A stretch of 40,629 nt of DNA from a bacterium (GCA_018812585.1 JAHJDJ010000011.1:1-40629), one strand, 5' to 3'; counted from the first letter of the stretch, positions 31,984 to 40,480 are shown. Translations and numbers: made by a program. The notes: a model not told the origin generated them from the letters alone.

Positions 31984-32712
31984 ATGTCTGATTTAATCTC
32001 TAAAATTGTATCGGAATTCGTATCGCCCGGGCAGGTGGAATCGGTGAGTTCGGTTCACAATGCGTCAAAGATGGCTGGGATGCTCGATCATACGCTGCTG
32101 AAGCCCGAAGCCACTGAAGCGGAGATCGGGCGCATGTGCGAAGAGACGATTCGCTATCAATTCGCCAGTATCTGCATCCTGCCAGCCTGGACCCCTTATT
32201 GCGTCGGATTTAAAGCTCACGGGAAAATTACGGTTTGCACTGTCACCGGTTTCCCACTGGGAGCTTCACCAACCAACATCAAAGCGGCAGAAGCCGGGCA
32301 GTCAGTCATGGACGGTGCCGACGAGATCGATATGGTCATCAACTTGGGCTGGATGAAATCCGGGCATTATGATCTGGTGGAACGCGACATTCGGGCGGTG
32401 GTGCGCGCCTCGGTGGGACGGCTGGTGAAGGTGATCATCGAAACCTGTGTTCTGACTGATGAAGAGAAGATTCGCGCATGTTTACTGGCGAAAAAAGCTG
32501 GAGCTGGGTTCGTGAAGACGTCAACCGGTTTTCATCCCGGCGGCGGCGCGACCGCGCAAGACGTGGCGCTCATGAGACGGACGGTGGGTCCAGACATGGG
32601 GGTGAAGGCTTCAGCAGGCATTCGCACACCGGAACAGGCGCAGATCATGGTGGCAGCCGGAGCTAACCGCATCGGGACGTCTTCATCGCTGAAGATTATT
32701 GGGGTGAAATAA
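31984..32712 (+). CDS. deoC: Deoxyribose-phosphate aldolase
   Basis: A 242-residue TIM-barrel class I aldolase. K178 in FVKTSTGF is the Schiff-base lysine and K208 in VKASAGIR the second lysine; D116 in ADEIDMVINLGW is the proton-relay aspartate. It splits 2-deoxyribose 5-phosphate into glyceraldehyde 3-phosphate and acetaldehyde. The N-terminal extension of about 30 residues before MLDHTLLKPEA is longer than in E. coli DeoC. In microcompartment-associated aldolases an N-terminal helix can act as an encapsulation signal, so this segment (MSDLISKIVSEFVSPG) deserves notice beside eutN. Operon member, 31 bases before glgC. Confidence 0.94.
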   Translation: MSDLISKIVSEFVSPGQVESVSSVHNASKMAGMLDHTLLKPEATEAEIGRMCEETIRYQFASICILPAWTPYCVGFKAHGKITVCTVTGFPLGASPTNIKAAEAGQSVMDGADEIDMVINLGWMKSGHYDLVERDIRAVVRASVGRLVKVIIETCVLTDEEKIRACLLAKKAGAGFVKTSTGFHPGGGATAQDVALMRRTVGPDMGVKASAGIRTPEQAQIMVAAGANRIGTSSSLKIIGVK

Positions 32713-32743
32713 TTTAGATTCTTAGAAAAGAGAAATTGACCCT

Positions 32744-34024
32744 ATGTCATCCATGTTAGCTATCATTTTGGGCGGCGGCCAGGGAGGCCGCCTTTATCCG
32801 TTGACCAAGCATCGTTCCAAGCCCGCGGTTCCCATCGCCGGCAAATACCGCCTCATCGACATTCCCGTATCCAACTGCATTCATTCCCGCATCGAACGCA
32901 TTTTTGTGCTGACCCAGTTTAATTCCGCCTCTTTAAATCGTCACGTCAACCTGACTTATAAATTTGACGCCTTCCATGAAGGCTTTGTGGATATTCTGGC
33001 CGCAGAACAGACCATGGACAACACGGACTGGTTCCAGGGGACGGCTGATGCCGTACGGAAAACATTGCGGCATTTTCAGCGCTTCAGCCCGGAAAACTAT
33101 CTGATTCTGGCGGGCGATCATCTTTATAAAATGGATTACCGCCAGATGATGGAAACTCATGAGGAATCCGGGGCGGATATCACGGTGGCTGTGTCGCCGG
33201 TGACTTATGAAGAAGCAGATCAATTGGGCATTCTGCACGTTGATGATGCGGGTGAAATTCTGAATTTCGTGGAAAAGCCGAAAGAAGATTCCATACTATT
33301 CGGCTATGAAATCGGCGCTTTGCTGCGGTCCAAGTATGACGTCACCGATGAATCAAGATGTCTACTGGGCAGTATGGGTGTCTACATATTCAAGCGTGAC
33401 ATTTTGAAAAAAATGCTGCAGAATTTCGATCATACTGATTTCGGAAAACATATCATTCCCCAGGGTATCGGCGAGTTTAAGGTACACGCTCACGTCTTTA
33501 CTGGTTATTGGCGTGACGTTGGCACTATTACTTCATTCTATGATTCAAATATGGATCTGCTGTCGCGGCAGCCGAATTACCATTTCTTCGATGAACCGTT
33601 CCGCGTGTTCACCCGCGCCCGCTATCTGCCGGGCAGTAAGATTTCCGGTCTGCAGTCGGAACGCGCCATCATCTGTGAAGGTTCGATGATTGAAGAGGCC
33701 GCGCTGAAAAATGCGCTGGTCGGTCTGCGCACCATCATACGTAAAGGCGCCACTGTCGAAGATTCCTATATCATGGGCGGGGATTTCTACGAAGACGATC
33801 CGGAACTGGATTTGCCGCCAGTAGATGGTGTGCCGCGCATCGGTATCGGACAGGATAGTCATATCGTCGGAGCTATCGTGGATAAAAATGCCCGCATTGG
33901 ACGCGGCGTGAAGATCACTCAAAAAGCTCCGGATGAAAACTATTCCGGCCCGGGATTCATGGTCAAAGACGGCATTACCGTGATCGAAAAAGACGCCGTG
34001 ATTCCCGATGGGATGGAGATATAA
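32744..34024 (+). CDS. glgC: Glucose-1-phosphate adenylyltransferase
   Basis: A 426-residue ADP-glucose pyrophosphorylase. The nucleotide motif GGGQGGRLYPLTKHRSKPA is near the N terminus, followed by KYRLIDIPVSNCIHS, the QGTADAVRKTL region and LAGDHLYKMDY with the metal aspartate. VEKPKEDSILF and GYWRDVGTITSFYDSNMDLL close the catalytic domain, and the left-handed beta-helix domain begins near 300. It makes ADP-glucose for glycogen. It is near the end of the glmM operon and 19 bases before the M16 protease gene. Confidence 0.95.
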   Translation: MSSMLAIILGGGQGGRLYPLTKHRSKPAVPIAGKYRLIDIPVSNCIHSRIERIFVLTQFNSASLNRHVNLTYKFDAFHEGFVDILAAEQTMDNTDWFQGTADAVRKTLRHFQRFSPENYLILAGDHLYKMDYRQMMETHEESGADITVAVSPVTYEEADQLGILHVDDAGEILNFVEKPKEDSILFGYEIGALLRSKYDVTDESRCLLGSMGVYIFKRDILKKMLQNFDHTDFGKHIIPQGIGEFKVHAHVFTGYWRDVGTITSFYDSNMDLLSRQPNYHFFDEPFRVFTRARYLPGSKISGLQSERAIICEGSMIEEAALKNALVGLRTIIRKGATVEDSYIMGGDFYEDDPELDLPPVDGVPRIGIGQDSHIVGAIVDKNARIGRGVKITQKAPDENYSGPGFMVKDGITVIEKDAVIPDGMEI

Positions 34025-34043
34025 AAAAAGAAACAGGTGGATC

Positions 34044-36716
34044 ATGAGACCCAATCTGAAATTTGCTGTTGCTATTGTTACAGTCTTGCTTAGTGTAACC
34101 ACAATTTTCGCTCAAATGCCCAAAGGCATGATGCCGCCGGGGATGATGGGGCAGGCGGATCAGTCTGAAGCAGTTAATCTACCGGAACGCGACCGGCCGC
34201 TGGTGCACACCCTGCCGAACGGGATGCAGTTTCTCTTCGTCGAGAATCATTCCAGCCCCATGGTGGCGTCGATTGTGGTGGTGCGGACGGGTTCCCGCAA
34301 TGAGACGATAGAACTCTGCGGCGCCACGCATTTCCTGGAACATCTGCTCTTCAATGGCACGGAAACGCGCACTCAGCAGCAGCTTTACGATGACATGGAT
34401 TTCCTGGGCGGTTACAATAACGCCAATACCACGCATGATCATACCAACTTCATGATTCTGCTGGAGAAATCAAACTTTACGGCCGGGCTTAAGATTCAGG
34501 CGGAGATGCTGTTTCATTCCACGCTGCCGGAAGATAAATTCGCAAAAGAGAAGGGCATTGTCACTGAAGAGATCGGCATGGGGGAAGACCGGGAATGGAA
34601 CCAGGTCGAGGATTTTTACAATCGAGTACTGTTCGAAGGCGGACCCTACGAATGGCCCATCCTGGGATCGCGTCAGAGTATCTCAAACATGTCACGCGAA
34701 CAAGTATGGGACTATTATAAGAGCAACTATGTGCCCAATAATATGGTGGCGATGATCATCGGTGATTTCCATACACCCGATATGATTGAGACGGTTACCG
34801 AGATTTTTGGCAATGAGCAGCCGCGCACTCTTGCGGAACGCAAACAATATCAGCTCTACTCGCACCGCGTTCCAGCCTACAATGCGGAAGCAACCTACGT
34901 TTATCAAGGTAAAGCAACGTCCACTTACCTGCGCTACACATTGTTCGCACCGACGCGTCTTTATCCCGATTATCACGCCTTTGTCGTATTGGTGGAACTC
35001 CTGCAAGAGTATCTCGATGAAAAATTGAAAGCGCTGCCTGAATTGGGCGTCACAGACGTTTCGGTTCACCATTTCGTCGATATCGAATTCGCTCTGATGA
35101 ATGTCGATCTAACACTGAAAGCGGACGCTGATTACCATGAAGCGCGCAAAGCCCTGGAAAATCTGCTCTTCGATTTTCAGGATGAAGCGCATGATCCAGA
35201 TCGGATTCTGGCTGTCGTGAATGCAATCAAAGGTGAGGAGCTGTACAATGCTGAACGGCCGCATTTTTACGGAATGTTGAAGAGCGCAGACCTGGCGCAG
35301 GTGGGACCTTATTTCCTGATCGATTACATGGATCGGTTGAGTGAAGTGACCCCCGAGGTGGTAGAACAGTCTGCGAAATACTACCTGAACTACGACCACG
35401 GTGTGACGTCAGTCTACCAGGCGGTGAAGACCGAAAAATCGGCTGATCTGATCGCCATCGAGGGTGAGAAGCTGGCGCGTAAAACTTTGCCGAATGGCAT
35501 GACCATCATCGTTCAGACGGACAGAGATAATCCTATCTTCGCAGGGCATTTTCTGTTCAAGTATCGGTCGGCCTATGAAGAGTTGCTGAACGCTAAGACC
35601 GGATCTGTGGACTTCCTGCACCGCGTCATGGAGAAGGGGCCTGCGGATATGCCGGAAGACGAGTTCAAAGCTACGCTGCAGCGCTACAGCGCTCGCACCA
35701 AGTTCTACGATATGGGATTTATCCCCTATGACGACTACTATACCACCGCAGAGTTTTCCTACCTTCGCCTCGAATCGCTGGATGATTATTACCTTCCGGT
35801 GATGGAGATGATAGCCCATACTCTGAAAGCTCCAAAGATTACCGAAGAGGTGATTGCACCGATCCGTGAAAGTGTGATGGGTATGGCGCAGCGTGGGGAG
35901 GGATCGGTGAGTTCCCTCGGCAGCAATCTGTTTAATGATTTGATTTACGGAGATCATTACCTGGCGAAGGAGATCATGGGGACGCCCGCGGATGTGGCCG
36001 GATATTCTACGGATGAACTGGATCAGTTTTGCACGCAGTATTGTTCACCTCAAAATATCATACTCACGGTTCTGACCAGTCACGATTCTGAGACTGTCAT
36101 GGAACACCTGGAAGGCTTTTTCAAGGATTGGAATAATATCTCAGAGTTACCTCAAATCAAATCTGATAAACCTGTTTTCGAAGCGCGCAGAGAAGAAATC
36201 ACTGGCGGGAAAGAGCAATCCTATCTGGCGATGGGGTACAGCTTTGATTTAATCGATGCAGCGGATAAGGCTCCCCTGACGATCATGAATTCGATTCTTT
36301 CCGACCGGATGCAATTCCAGTTGCGTGAGAAGGAGGGATTGGCGTATTCGCTGGGCAGCTCCGTGTCCTTCCATGACGACTGGGCTGTCTGGGGAGCGCG
36401 GATTGGCACCGGATCTCAAAATCTGGCGCGCGCCGAAGAGGGGATTATCGAACAGGTTAATGAGCTGCAAAAGGCAAACCTCAGCGATGATGATATCGTG
36501 AAGGCGCGCAACGCTTATTTAGGCCGTCTGGCTATGCGCGGGCTGACGCGGGTCAATAGAGCTTACATGATGGGACTGAACGAATTGCGGGGTCAACCGC
36601 TGGATCAATACAATCAGTGGATGGATCAACTTCGTGCGGTGACTCTGTCCGACGTTCAACGAGTCATGAAGCAATATCTGCGTGCGGATAATATGACTGT
36701 GGCAATCGTCAAGTAA
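34044..36716 (+). CDS. Exported M16-family zinc metallopeptidase (two-domain)
   Basis: An 890-residue protein with an N-terminal signal sequence (KFAVAIVTVLLSVTTIFAQ, cleavage near 24). A short Met/Pro/Gly-rich stretch follows (MPKGMMPPGMMGQ). The first M16 half has the inverted zinc motif HFLEH (H96, E99, H100), with E175 in VTEEIGMG as the third ligand at the canonical 76-residue distance. The second half, from about 478 (KTLPNGMTIIVQ), lacks the motif and contains the R-x-Y-like SLGSSVSF segment of the regulatory domain. Layout matches bacterial pitrilysin-type two-domain proteases. The ATG at 34044 is preferred to an upstream start at 34008 that would overlap glgC. It is the last gene of the operon; an imperfect hairpin follows. 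Confidence 0.92.
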   Translation: MRPNLKFAVAIVTVLLSVTTIFAQMPKGMMPPGMMGQADQSEAVNLPERDRPLVHTLPNGMQFLFVENHSSPMVASIVVVRTGSRNETIELCGATHFLEHLLFNGTETRTQQQLYDDMDFLGGYNNANTTHDHTNFMILLEKSNFTAGLKIQAEMLFHSTLPEDKFAKEKGIVTEEIGMGEDREWNQVEDFYNRVLFEGGPYEWPILGSRQSISNMSREQVWDYYKSNYVPNNMVAMIIGDFHTPDMIETVTEIFGNEQPRTLAERKQYQLYSHRVPAYNAEATYVYQGKATSTYLRYTLFAPTRLYPDYHAFVVLVELLQEYLDEKLKALPELGVTDVSVHHFVDIEFALMNVDLTLKADADYHEARKALENLLFDFQDEAHDPDRILAVVNAIKGEELYNAERPHFYGMLKSADLAQVGPYFLIDYMDRLSEVTPEVVEQSAKYYLNYDHGVTSVYQAVKTEKSADLIAIEGEKLARKTLPNGMTIIVQTDRDNPIFAGHFLFKYRSAYEELLNAKTGSVDFLHRVMEKGPADMPEDEFKATLQRYSARTKFYDMGFIPYDDYYTTAEFSYLRLESLDDYYLPVMEMIAHTLKAPKITEEVIAPIRESVMGMAQRGEGSVSSLGSNLFNDLIYGDHYLAKEIMGTPADVAGYSTDELDQFCTQYCSPQNIILTVLTSHDSETVMEHLEGFFKDWNNISELPQIKSDKPVFEARREEITGGKEQSYLAMGYSFDLIDAADKAPLTIMNSILSDRMQFQLREKEGLAYSLGSSVSFHDDWAVWGARIGTGSQNLARAEEGIIEQVNELQKANLSDDDIVKARNAYLGRLAMRGLTRVNRAYMMGLNELRGQPLDQYNQWMDQLRAVTLSDVQRVMKQYLRADNMTVAIVK

Positions 36717-36723
36717 AGCGAAG

Positions 36724-36790
36724 GGTGAAACTCCAAAAACGAGTTGCAAAATCACTGATTTTTTTGTAACTTCACAATTTAGTTTTCACC
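36724..36790 (+). terminator. Imperfect terminator-like hairpin after the M16 gene
   Basis: GGTGAAACT (36724-36732) pairs with AGTTTTCACC (36781-36790), and inside it AGTTGCAAAA pairs with TTTTTGTAACT around a central T-run. The structure could stop transcription, but it is irregular. Confidence 0.45.
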
Positions 36791-36836
36791 TTGCGGCATT
36801 TCTGAAATCTATATCGCTGCACTGAAGCTGCTCTCG

Positions 36837-37010
36837 ATGACGACGATTTTTTCAGTCAGACGATCAAATCAAATCGCCGGAGCTGGGCCGATGTCACCTT
36901 ATGATCGCCCTGATTTTGCGCGGTTCTGGGCTGGCAGGCCTGAAAACAACAAGAAATTGTTTGCGGCTTTAGACTTGAATTTTACTCATGTAATATTATT
37001 ATCAGGGTAG
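36837..37010 (+). CDS. Possible small protein (57 aa), uncertain
   Basis: A 57-codon frame from ATG (36837) to TAG (37008-37010) ends six bases before the next gene. Its product (MTTIFSVRRSNQIAGAGPMS to the end FTHVILLSG) has a protein-like mix of residues, including SPYDRPDFARFWAGRP. It has no good ribosome binding site and no recognisable domain. It overlaps the candidate promoter of the downstream gene. It may be a decayed fragment or chance. Confidence 0.2.
   Translation: MTTIFSVRRSNQIAGAGPMSPYDRPDFARFWAGRPENNKKLFAALDLNFTHVILLSG
36969..37002 (+). promoter_or_regulatory. Candidate promoter of the LeuB-fold pseudoenzyme gene
   Basis: Two overlapping arrangements exist: TTAGAC (36969-36974) with TAATAT (36991-36996), and TTGAAT (36975-36980) with TATTAT (36997-37002), both with 16-bp spacers. 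The first leaves room for the AGGG ribosome binding site before the ATG at 37016. Confidence 0.45.
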
Positions 37011-37015
37011 AAACC

Positions 37016-38080
37016 ATGCGAAAACTGGCGATAATACCCGGGGATGGTGTTGGCCCGGAAGTCACCGCGGAAGCTGTCAAAGTTTTACAGGCGGTTTTGC
37101 AACGATCCGGCGTTGATCTGCAATTGGATCAGTTTGAATACTCCGCTGATAGGCCCAGCGAAAATGGCGGAGTTATTCCCACTGAACAGATAGCGGAGCT
37201 TAAGCGGGATTACGTCGCATTTTTTATCGGCGCATTGGGCGACTCTTGGCTGCTTAACAGAAACGCAGGCTCTTCGCTTTTGCAGCAACTGCGCTTGCAA
37301 ATGAATTTATATCTGAATTACTGCCCGGTTGAATATATCAGTAATCGGTATAGTCCGTTAAAGCTGAAGAATGTGGATAATGTCTGTTTCTACGCATTCC
37401 ATGAGAATCTTCAAGGATTATCGGCCGGCGCAGAGAGCCTGTTCAAAGAGCATACCGATGAAGAGGCTGTCATGTTACAGGCGGTTAATACGCGCCGCAG
37501 CCTCGATTTGCTGCTGCAGTATGCTTTTGAATTCGCCCGGCATAAAGGCCTTAGACGGATTTCTATCTACCAGCAGGACATTCCCTATTCTTATAACAAC
37601 AGGCTGCTAAAAGAGATCTCTGAACAGTTAAGACTGGATTATCCTAATTTGGAAATCTCGTATGATCGTCCTGATGATCTATTACACAGGATGTTTCAGA
37701 AGCCTGATGAATTAGAGATTATCGTTTCCTGTGGATCATTCAGCCAGGTTATCAATCAGGTAATGGCTGAGATACAGGGGAGCTCCAGTTTAACCGTCGA
37801 AGGGAATCTCAATCCCGGGAAGCAGTGTTTGTATCGTCCACTGCATGGTCCGATGCAACAGATTGCCGGAAAAGATGAGGTCAATCCTTTGGGAGGCATA
37901 TCGGCCTGTTCGCATATCCTGCAATTCCTGGGATTGGAACAGGAATCGCAGTGGGTAAATTCGGCGGTGAAATATGCGCTGGATACACACAACACCACGC
38001 GCGATCTGGGAGGTCGTTTAAGTACTCATCTGGTAGGTGATTTCATCACGGATCAGATCCGTAAAAGTGCACATCTTTAG
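37016..38080 (+). CDS. Isocitrate/isopropylmalate dehydrogenase-fold protein lacking most catalytic residues
   Basis: A 354-residue member of the decarboxylating-dehydrogenase fold. The N terminus KLAIIPGDGVGPEV, the NAD-loop region RPLHGPMQQIAGKDEVNPLG (274-293) and the C-terminal DLGGRLST are well kept. Ungapped comparison with Thermus LeuB, from memory, shows that NLRP became NYCP (C103 in place of Arg). The VRE arginine is H129, the catalytic tyrosine of GIYFG is S136, the catalytic lysine is Q186, and the metal aspartates of GDILSD are Q244 and Q248. Only R93 and D220 remain. Such a protein can hardly oxidise or decarboxylate a substrate but might still bind a nucleotide. It is 31 bases upstream of a GNAT-like gene, with which it forms a probable operon. 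Confidence 0.85.
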   Translation: MRKLAIIPGDGVGPEVTAEAVKVLQAVLQRSGVDLQLDQFEYSADRPSENGGVIPTEQIAELKRDYVAFFIGALGDSWLLNRNAGSSLLQQLRLQMNLYLNYCPVEYISNRYSPLKLKNVDNVCFYAFHENLQGLSAGAESLFKEHTDEEAVMLQAVNTRRSLDLLLQYAFEFARHKGLRRISIYQQDIPYSYNNRLLKEISEQLRLDYPNLEISYDRPDDLLHRMFQKPDELEIIVSCGSFSQVINQVMAEIQGSSSLTVEGNLNPGKQCLYRPLHGPMQQIAGKDEVNPLGGISACSHILQFLGLEQESQWVNSAVKYALDTHNTTRDLGGRLSTHLVGDFITDQIRKSAHL

Positions 38081-38111
38081 GAAGATATAACTCAACCATA
38101 TAGAGGGAAAC

Positions 38112-39125
38112 GTGATTACACTTAGAACCATTAGACCTTCCGACATTAACGCTATCGTGAGTCTTTCCAACCGTCGTCTCTGGCAGCGGCATTCCGGTGC
38201 AGACGAATGGTTCGCTGATCCGATTAAAAAAGAGAATCCCATGCCCTGGGATAACTTGACGCTGCATCAGAAGTTTTTGAACGGCGGCGTCGGTTGTGAC
38301 CCGATTCTCTATAAAAACCACCTGAACTGGTTGACCCGAAATGGCGGATTCGTCCTGGCCGCAGAAGAGTCAGACGGCATCATGAAGCGTATTATCGCTT
38401 TTGCTGAGATCTGGTGCCTCGAAGAACCGGCGCCGATGGGGAAAACCGGTTCCATCGTCACCTTTGAGGTGGATACAAGCTTCACGGAAGATCCGGTTTC
38501 CAAGCTTTACACTCAATGTAAAAAAGAAATCCGTATGCGGGGATTTTCGACGCTCGCCCTATGTCCCTTCAGCTCCCGCGCGGTGATGGCTAATCTGGAT
38601 GACAGCCGCTGGGAATTGTTGGCGCTGACCCGCAAATATCGTATCGAGCGAGGCAAACTGGAGGCCAGCGATTTAGCTCACACCGTGGAAGATATTCCGC
38701 GCGCCGAACTGCCCATCCGCGAATTCTACTGCTTCGATCAGTCGATTTCTCCCTACTATCACTGGAGTTCGGTGTGGGAAGAGTACGAACTGCTGCCGGA
38801 AATGATTCGTGCCGTACATCGCAGCCAGGCCCGTAAGGTCAACATCGAGCGCGGCGGCAAGAGTATCACTGCGATTCTGTGGGTCTGGAACTGGGGCGAC
38901 GTCACTGACTTCTGGCGTCTCTCAATCTGGGTGCCGCCTGAACTGCAGGAAGATAATGAACTGCTGCTGGAATTGATTAAAATCGCACAGCAGGTTTGGG
39001 ATACCGATGATATTCCAGGATTTATTTTGTGCGTCGACGAAGAACACGGTTCCACGCTGGCCACTCGTGGTTTTGAAATCAACGAAGATGAGCCGGGTGA
39101 ACCACGCTACTATATTGGCGTGTAG
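38112..39125 (+). CDS. GNAT-like acetyltransferase-fold protein
   Basis: A 337-residue soluble protein. The first 40 residues (ITLRTIRPSDINAIVSLSNR) have the beta-strand plus helix start of GNAT N-acetyltransferases. FAEIWCLEEPAPMGKTGSIV and FEVDTSFTEDPVSKLY look like strands 4 and 5 of that fold. VSKLYTQCKKEIRMRGFSTL would be the acetyl-CoA pyrophosphate-loop helix, but the usual Q/R-x-x-G-x-G/A is not preserved. The C-terminal half is tryptophan-rich (WVWNWGDVTDFWRLSIW) and may be a second, degenerate GNAT-like unit. GTG at 38112 has GAGGGAAA upstream. It shares a short operon with the LeuB-fold pseudoenzyme and is followed by a clear terminator. Function unknown; the fold call is moderately sure. 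Confidence 0.6.
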   Translation: MITLRTIRPSDINAIVSLSNRRLWQRHSGADEWFADPIKKENPMPWDNLTLHQKFLNGGVGCDPILYKNHLNWLTRNGGFVLAAEESDGIMKRIIAFAEIWCLEEPAPMGKTGSIVTFEVDTSFTEDPVSKLYTQCKKEIRMRGFSTLALCPFSSRAVMANLDDSRWELLALTRKYRIERGKLEASDLAHTVEDIPRAELPIREFYCFDQSISPYYHWSSVWEEYELLPEMIRAVHRSQARKVNIERGGKSITAILWVWNWGDVTDFWRLSIWVPPELQEDNELLLELIKIAQQVWDTDDIPGFILCVDEEHGSTLATRGFEINEDEPGEPRYYIGV

Positions 39126-39158
39126 GATTGCTTACCCCAGCATCTGGTAATAGAAAAC

Positions 39159-39191
39159 GTACAAAACGGGGGATTATCCCCCGTTTTGTGC
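39159..39191 (+). terminator. Strong terminator after the GNAT-like gene
   Basis: ACAAAACGGGGGA (39161-39173) pairs perfectly with TCCCCCGTTTTGT (39177-39189) around TTA, and a G-T/C-G extension lengthens the stem to 15 pairs. The A-side and T-side make it able to act in both directions. Confidence 0.85.
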
Positions 39192-39252
39192 AATATCCCT
39201 TCAAAATACGTCACCTCTTCTCCACGAACGACAAACCAGCTAAGAGCCTGTC

Positions 39253-39501
39253 ATGAATGACACATCAAACCAGCAAAATGCCACCTCCAGCGAAGCCTTA
39301 AACGCTGAAGAGATGGTTTCTGTGGTGGACCGTAAAGGGCAGAAAAAAGAGATGACGCGTCCTGAATATGAAAAGAAGAAGCGGCGCAAGCGTAAACGCG
39401 AAAAGTCGTCAGGCATCTCTTTCCGGACAATTCTTTCCATGCTGTTTATCATCGCCTTGATGTTCGTTGCCGCTCTAATCGCTCTTAAAATTGTTGGATA
39501 A
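39253..39501 (+). CDS. Small single-pass membrane protein (82 aa), unknown function
   Basis: The 82-residue product has a polar, acidic N terminus. A strongly basic stretch (KKKRRKRKREKSS, about 42-54) follows, then one hydrophobic helix (TILSMLFIIALMFVAALIAL) to the end. The positive patch before the helix predicts the N terminus inside the cell. No family was recognised. The ATG is preceded by AGAGCC about seven bases upstream, a poor ribosome binding site. It lies 12 bases before the enoyl-CoA hydratase gene and after a strong terminator, so it is probably the first gene of a two-gene transcript. Confidence 0.7.
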   Translation: MNDTSNQQNATSSEALNAEEMVSVVDRKGQKKEMTRPEYEKKKRRKRKREKSSGISFRTILSMLFIIALMFVAALIALKIVG

Positions 39502-39513
39502 GTGAGGAATCCC

Positions 39514-40296
39514 ATGGACTACGAGAACATTCTATTGAATATCGAGGATGGCATTGCCATCGTGACGATCAATAGGCCCAAGGCTTTGAATGCTTTAAAT
39601 GCCGCCACCATGAATGAACTCAAGGCAGCGTTTACGCGCATTCAGGAAGATCCCAATGTTAAATGCGCCATAATAACCGGGTCGGGTGAGAAAGCATTCA
39701 TTGCCGGCGCGGATATCAATCAGTTCCCCGGCATGAACGCGGTTATGGGCGCTGAATTCGCGCTGCATGGCCAGGATGTGCTGAATCAGATTCAGTTCGG
39801 ATCCAAGCTGGTTGTGGCAGCTGTCAATGGCTTCGCGCTGGGCGGCGGTTGTGAAACGGCTATGGCTTGCCACGTGCGCTTTGCGGCTGATAACGCGAAA
39901 TTCGGCCAGCCGGAAGTCAGTCTGGGGATCATCCCCGGCTATGGCGGCACACAACGATTGGCGCGCCTGGTTGGCGCTGGCCGCGCACTGGAACTCTGTC
40001 TGACCGGTGACGTCATCAAAGCGGAGGAAGCCCACCGCATTGGATTGGTGAACAAGGTTTATCCGCAGGCTGAGCTGTTGGATAAGGCCAAAGAATTCTG
40101 TCAGAAGGTGATGTCCAAAGGTCCCAAAGCGACTGAATTTGTGCTGTACTGCGTCAACCGCGGCATGGAGATGAATCTCTACGATGCCCTGCGCCTGGAA
40201 GCCCAGCATTTTGGCATTGTTTGCGCGACAGAAGACATGCAGGAAGGCACGAACGCATTCCTGGAGAAGCGTCCGGCTAAATTTAGCGGTAAATAA
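39514..40296 (+). CDS. Enoyl-CoA hydratase (crotonase family)
   Basis: A 260-residue crotonase. The oxyanion-hole segment is AFIAGADINQ (61-70) with A66, and GFALGGGCETAMACH contains the first catalytic glutamate E114. E134 in GQPEVSLGIIPG is the second, and PGYGGTQRLARLVG follows. Both acid residues are present, which favours hydratase over the decarboxylase or isomerase variants of the family. It would convert 2-enoyl-CoA to 3-hydroxyacyl-CoA in fatty-acid oxidation or butyrate-type pathways. ATG at 39514 with TGAGGA before it is preferred to GTG at 39502, which would add four residues. A hairpin follows the stop codon. Confidence 0.94.
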   Translation: MDYENILLNIEDGIAIVTINRPKALNALNAATMNELKAAFTRIQEDPNVKCAIITGSGEKAFIAGADINQFPGMNAVMGAEFALHGQDVLNQIQFGSKLVVAAVNGFALGGGCETAMACHVRFAADNAKFGQPEVSLGIIPGYGGTQRLARLVGAGRALELCLTGDVIKAEEAHRIGLVNKVYPQAELLDKAKEFCQKVMSKGPKATEFVLYCVNRGMEMNLYDALRLEAQHFGIVCATEDMQEGTNAFLEKRPAKFSGK

Positions 40297-40308
40297 ATTG
40301 ACTCAATG

Positions 40309-40342
40309 AAGGCCGGGGCGGTGCATGACCCTGGTCTTCTTT
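40309..40342 (+). terminator. Terminator after the enoyl-CoA hydratase gene
   Basis: AAGGCCGGGG (40309-40318) pairs with CCCTGGTCTT (40329-40338) with two G-T pairs, around CGGTGCATGA, and is followed by CTTT. Confidence 0.65.
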
Positions 40343-40480
40343 ATCTGAATTTCATGTGAAGTCACCATTTTACAATTGGCGAGGATGGGCTCAACTCTGA
40401 ACCTGGCGGCTTCATCATCAGCCTGATGACATACCTGGTTGTACTACCGTTGTTGGGTTTGTAATCATAAGGAGGCGGAC

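Noticed and set aside
33545-34102. 185-codon minus-strand frame opposite the end of glgC
   Set aside because: It spans the junction of two well supported genes in the opposite direction.
39595-40209. 204-codon minus-strand frame opposite the enoyl-CoA hydratase
   Set aside because: The hydratase has both catalytic glutamates and a full family match; the antisense product has none.
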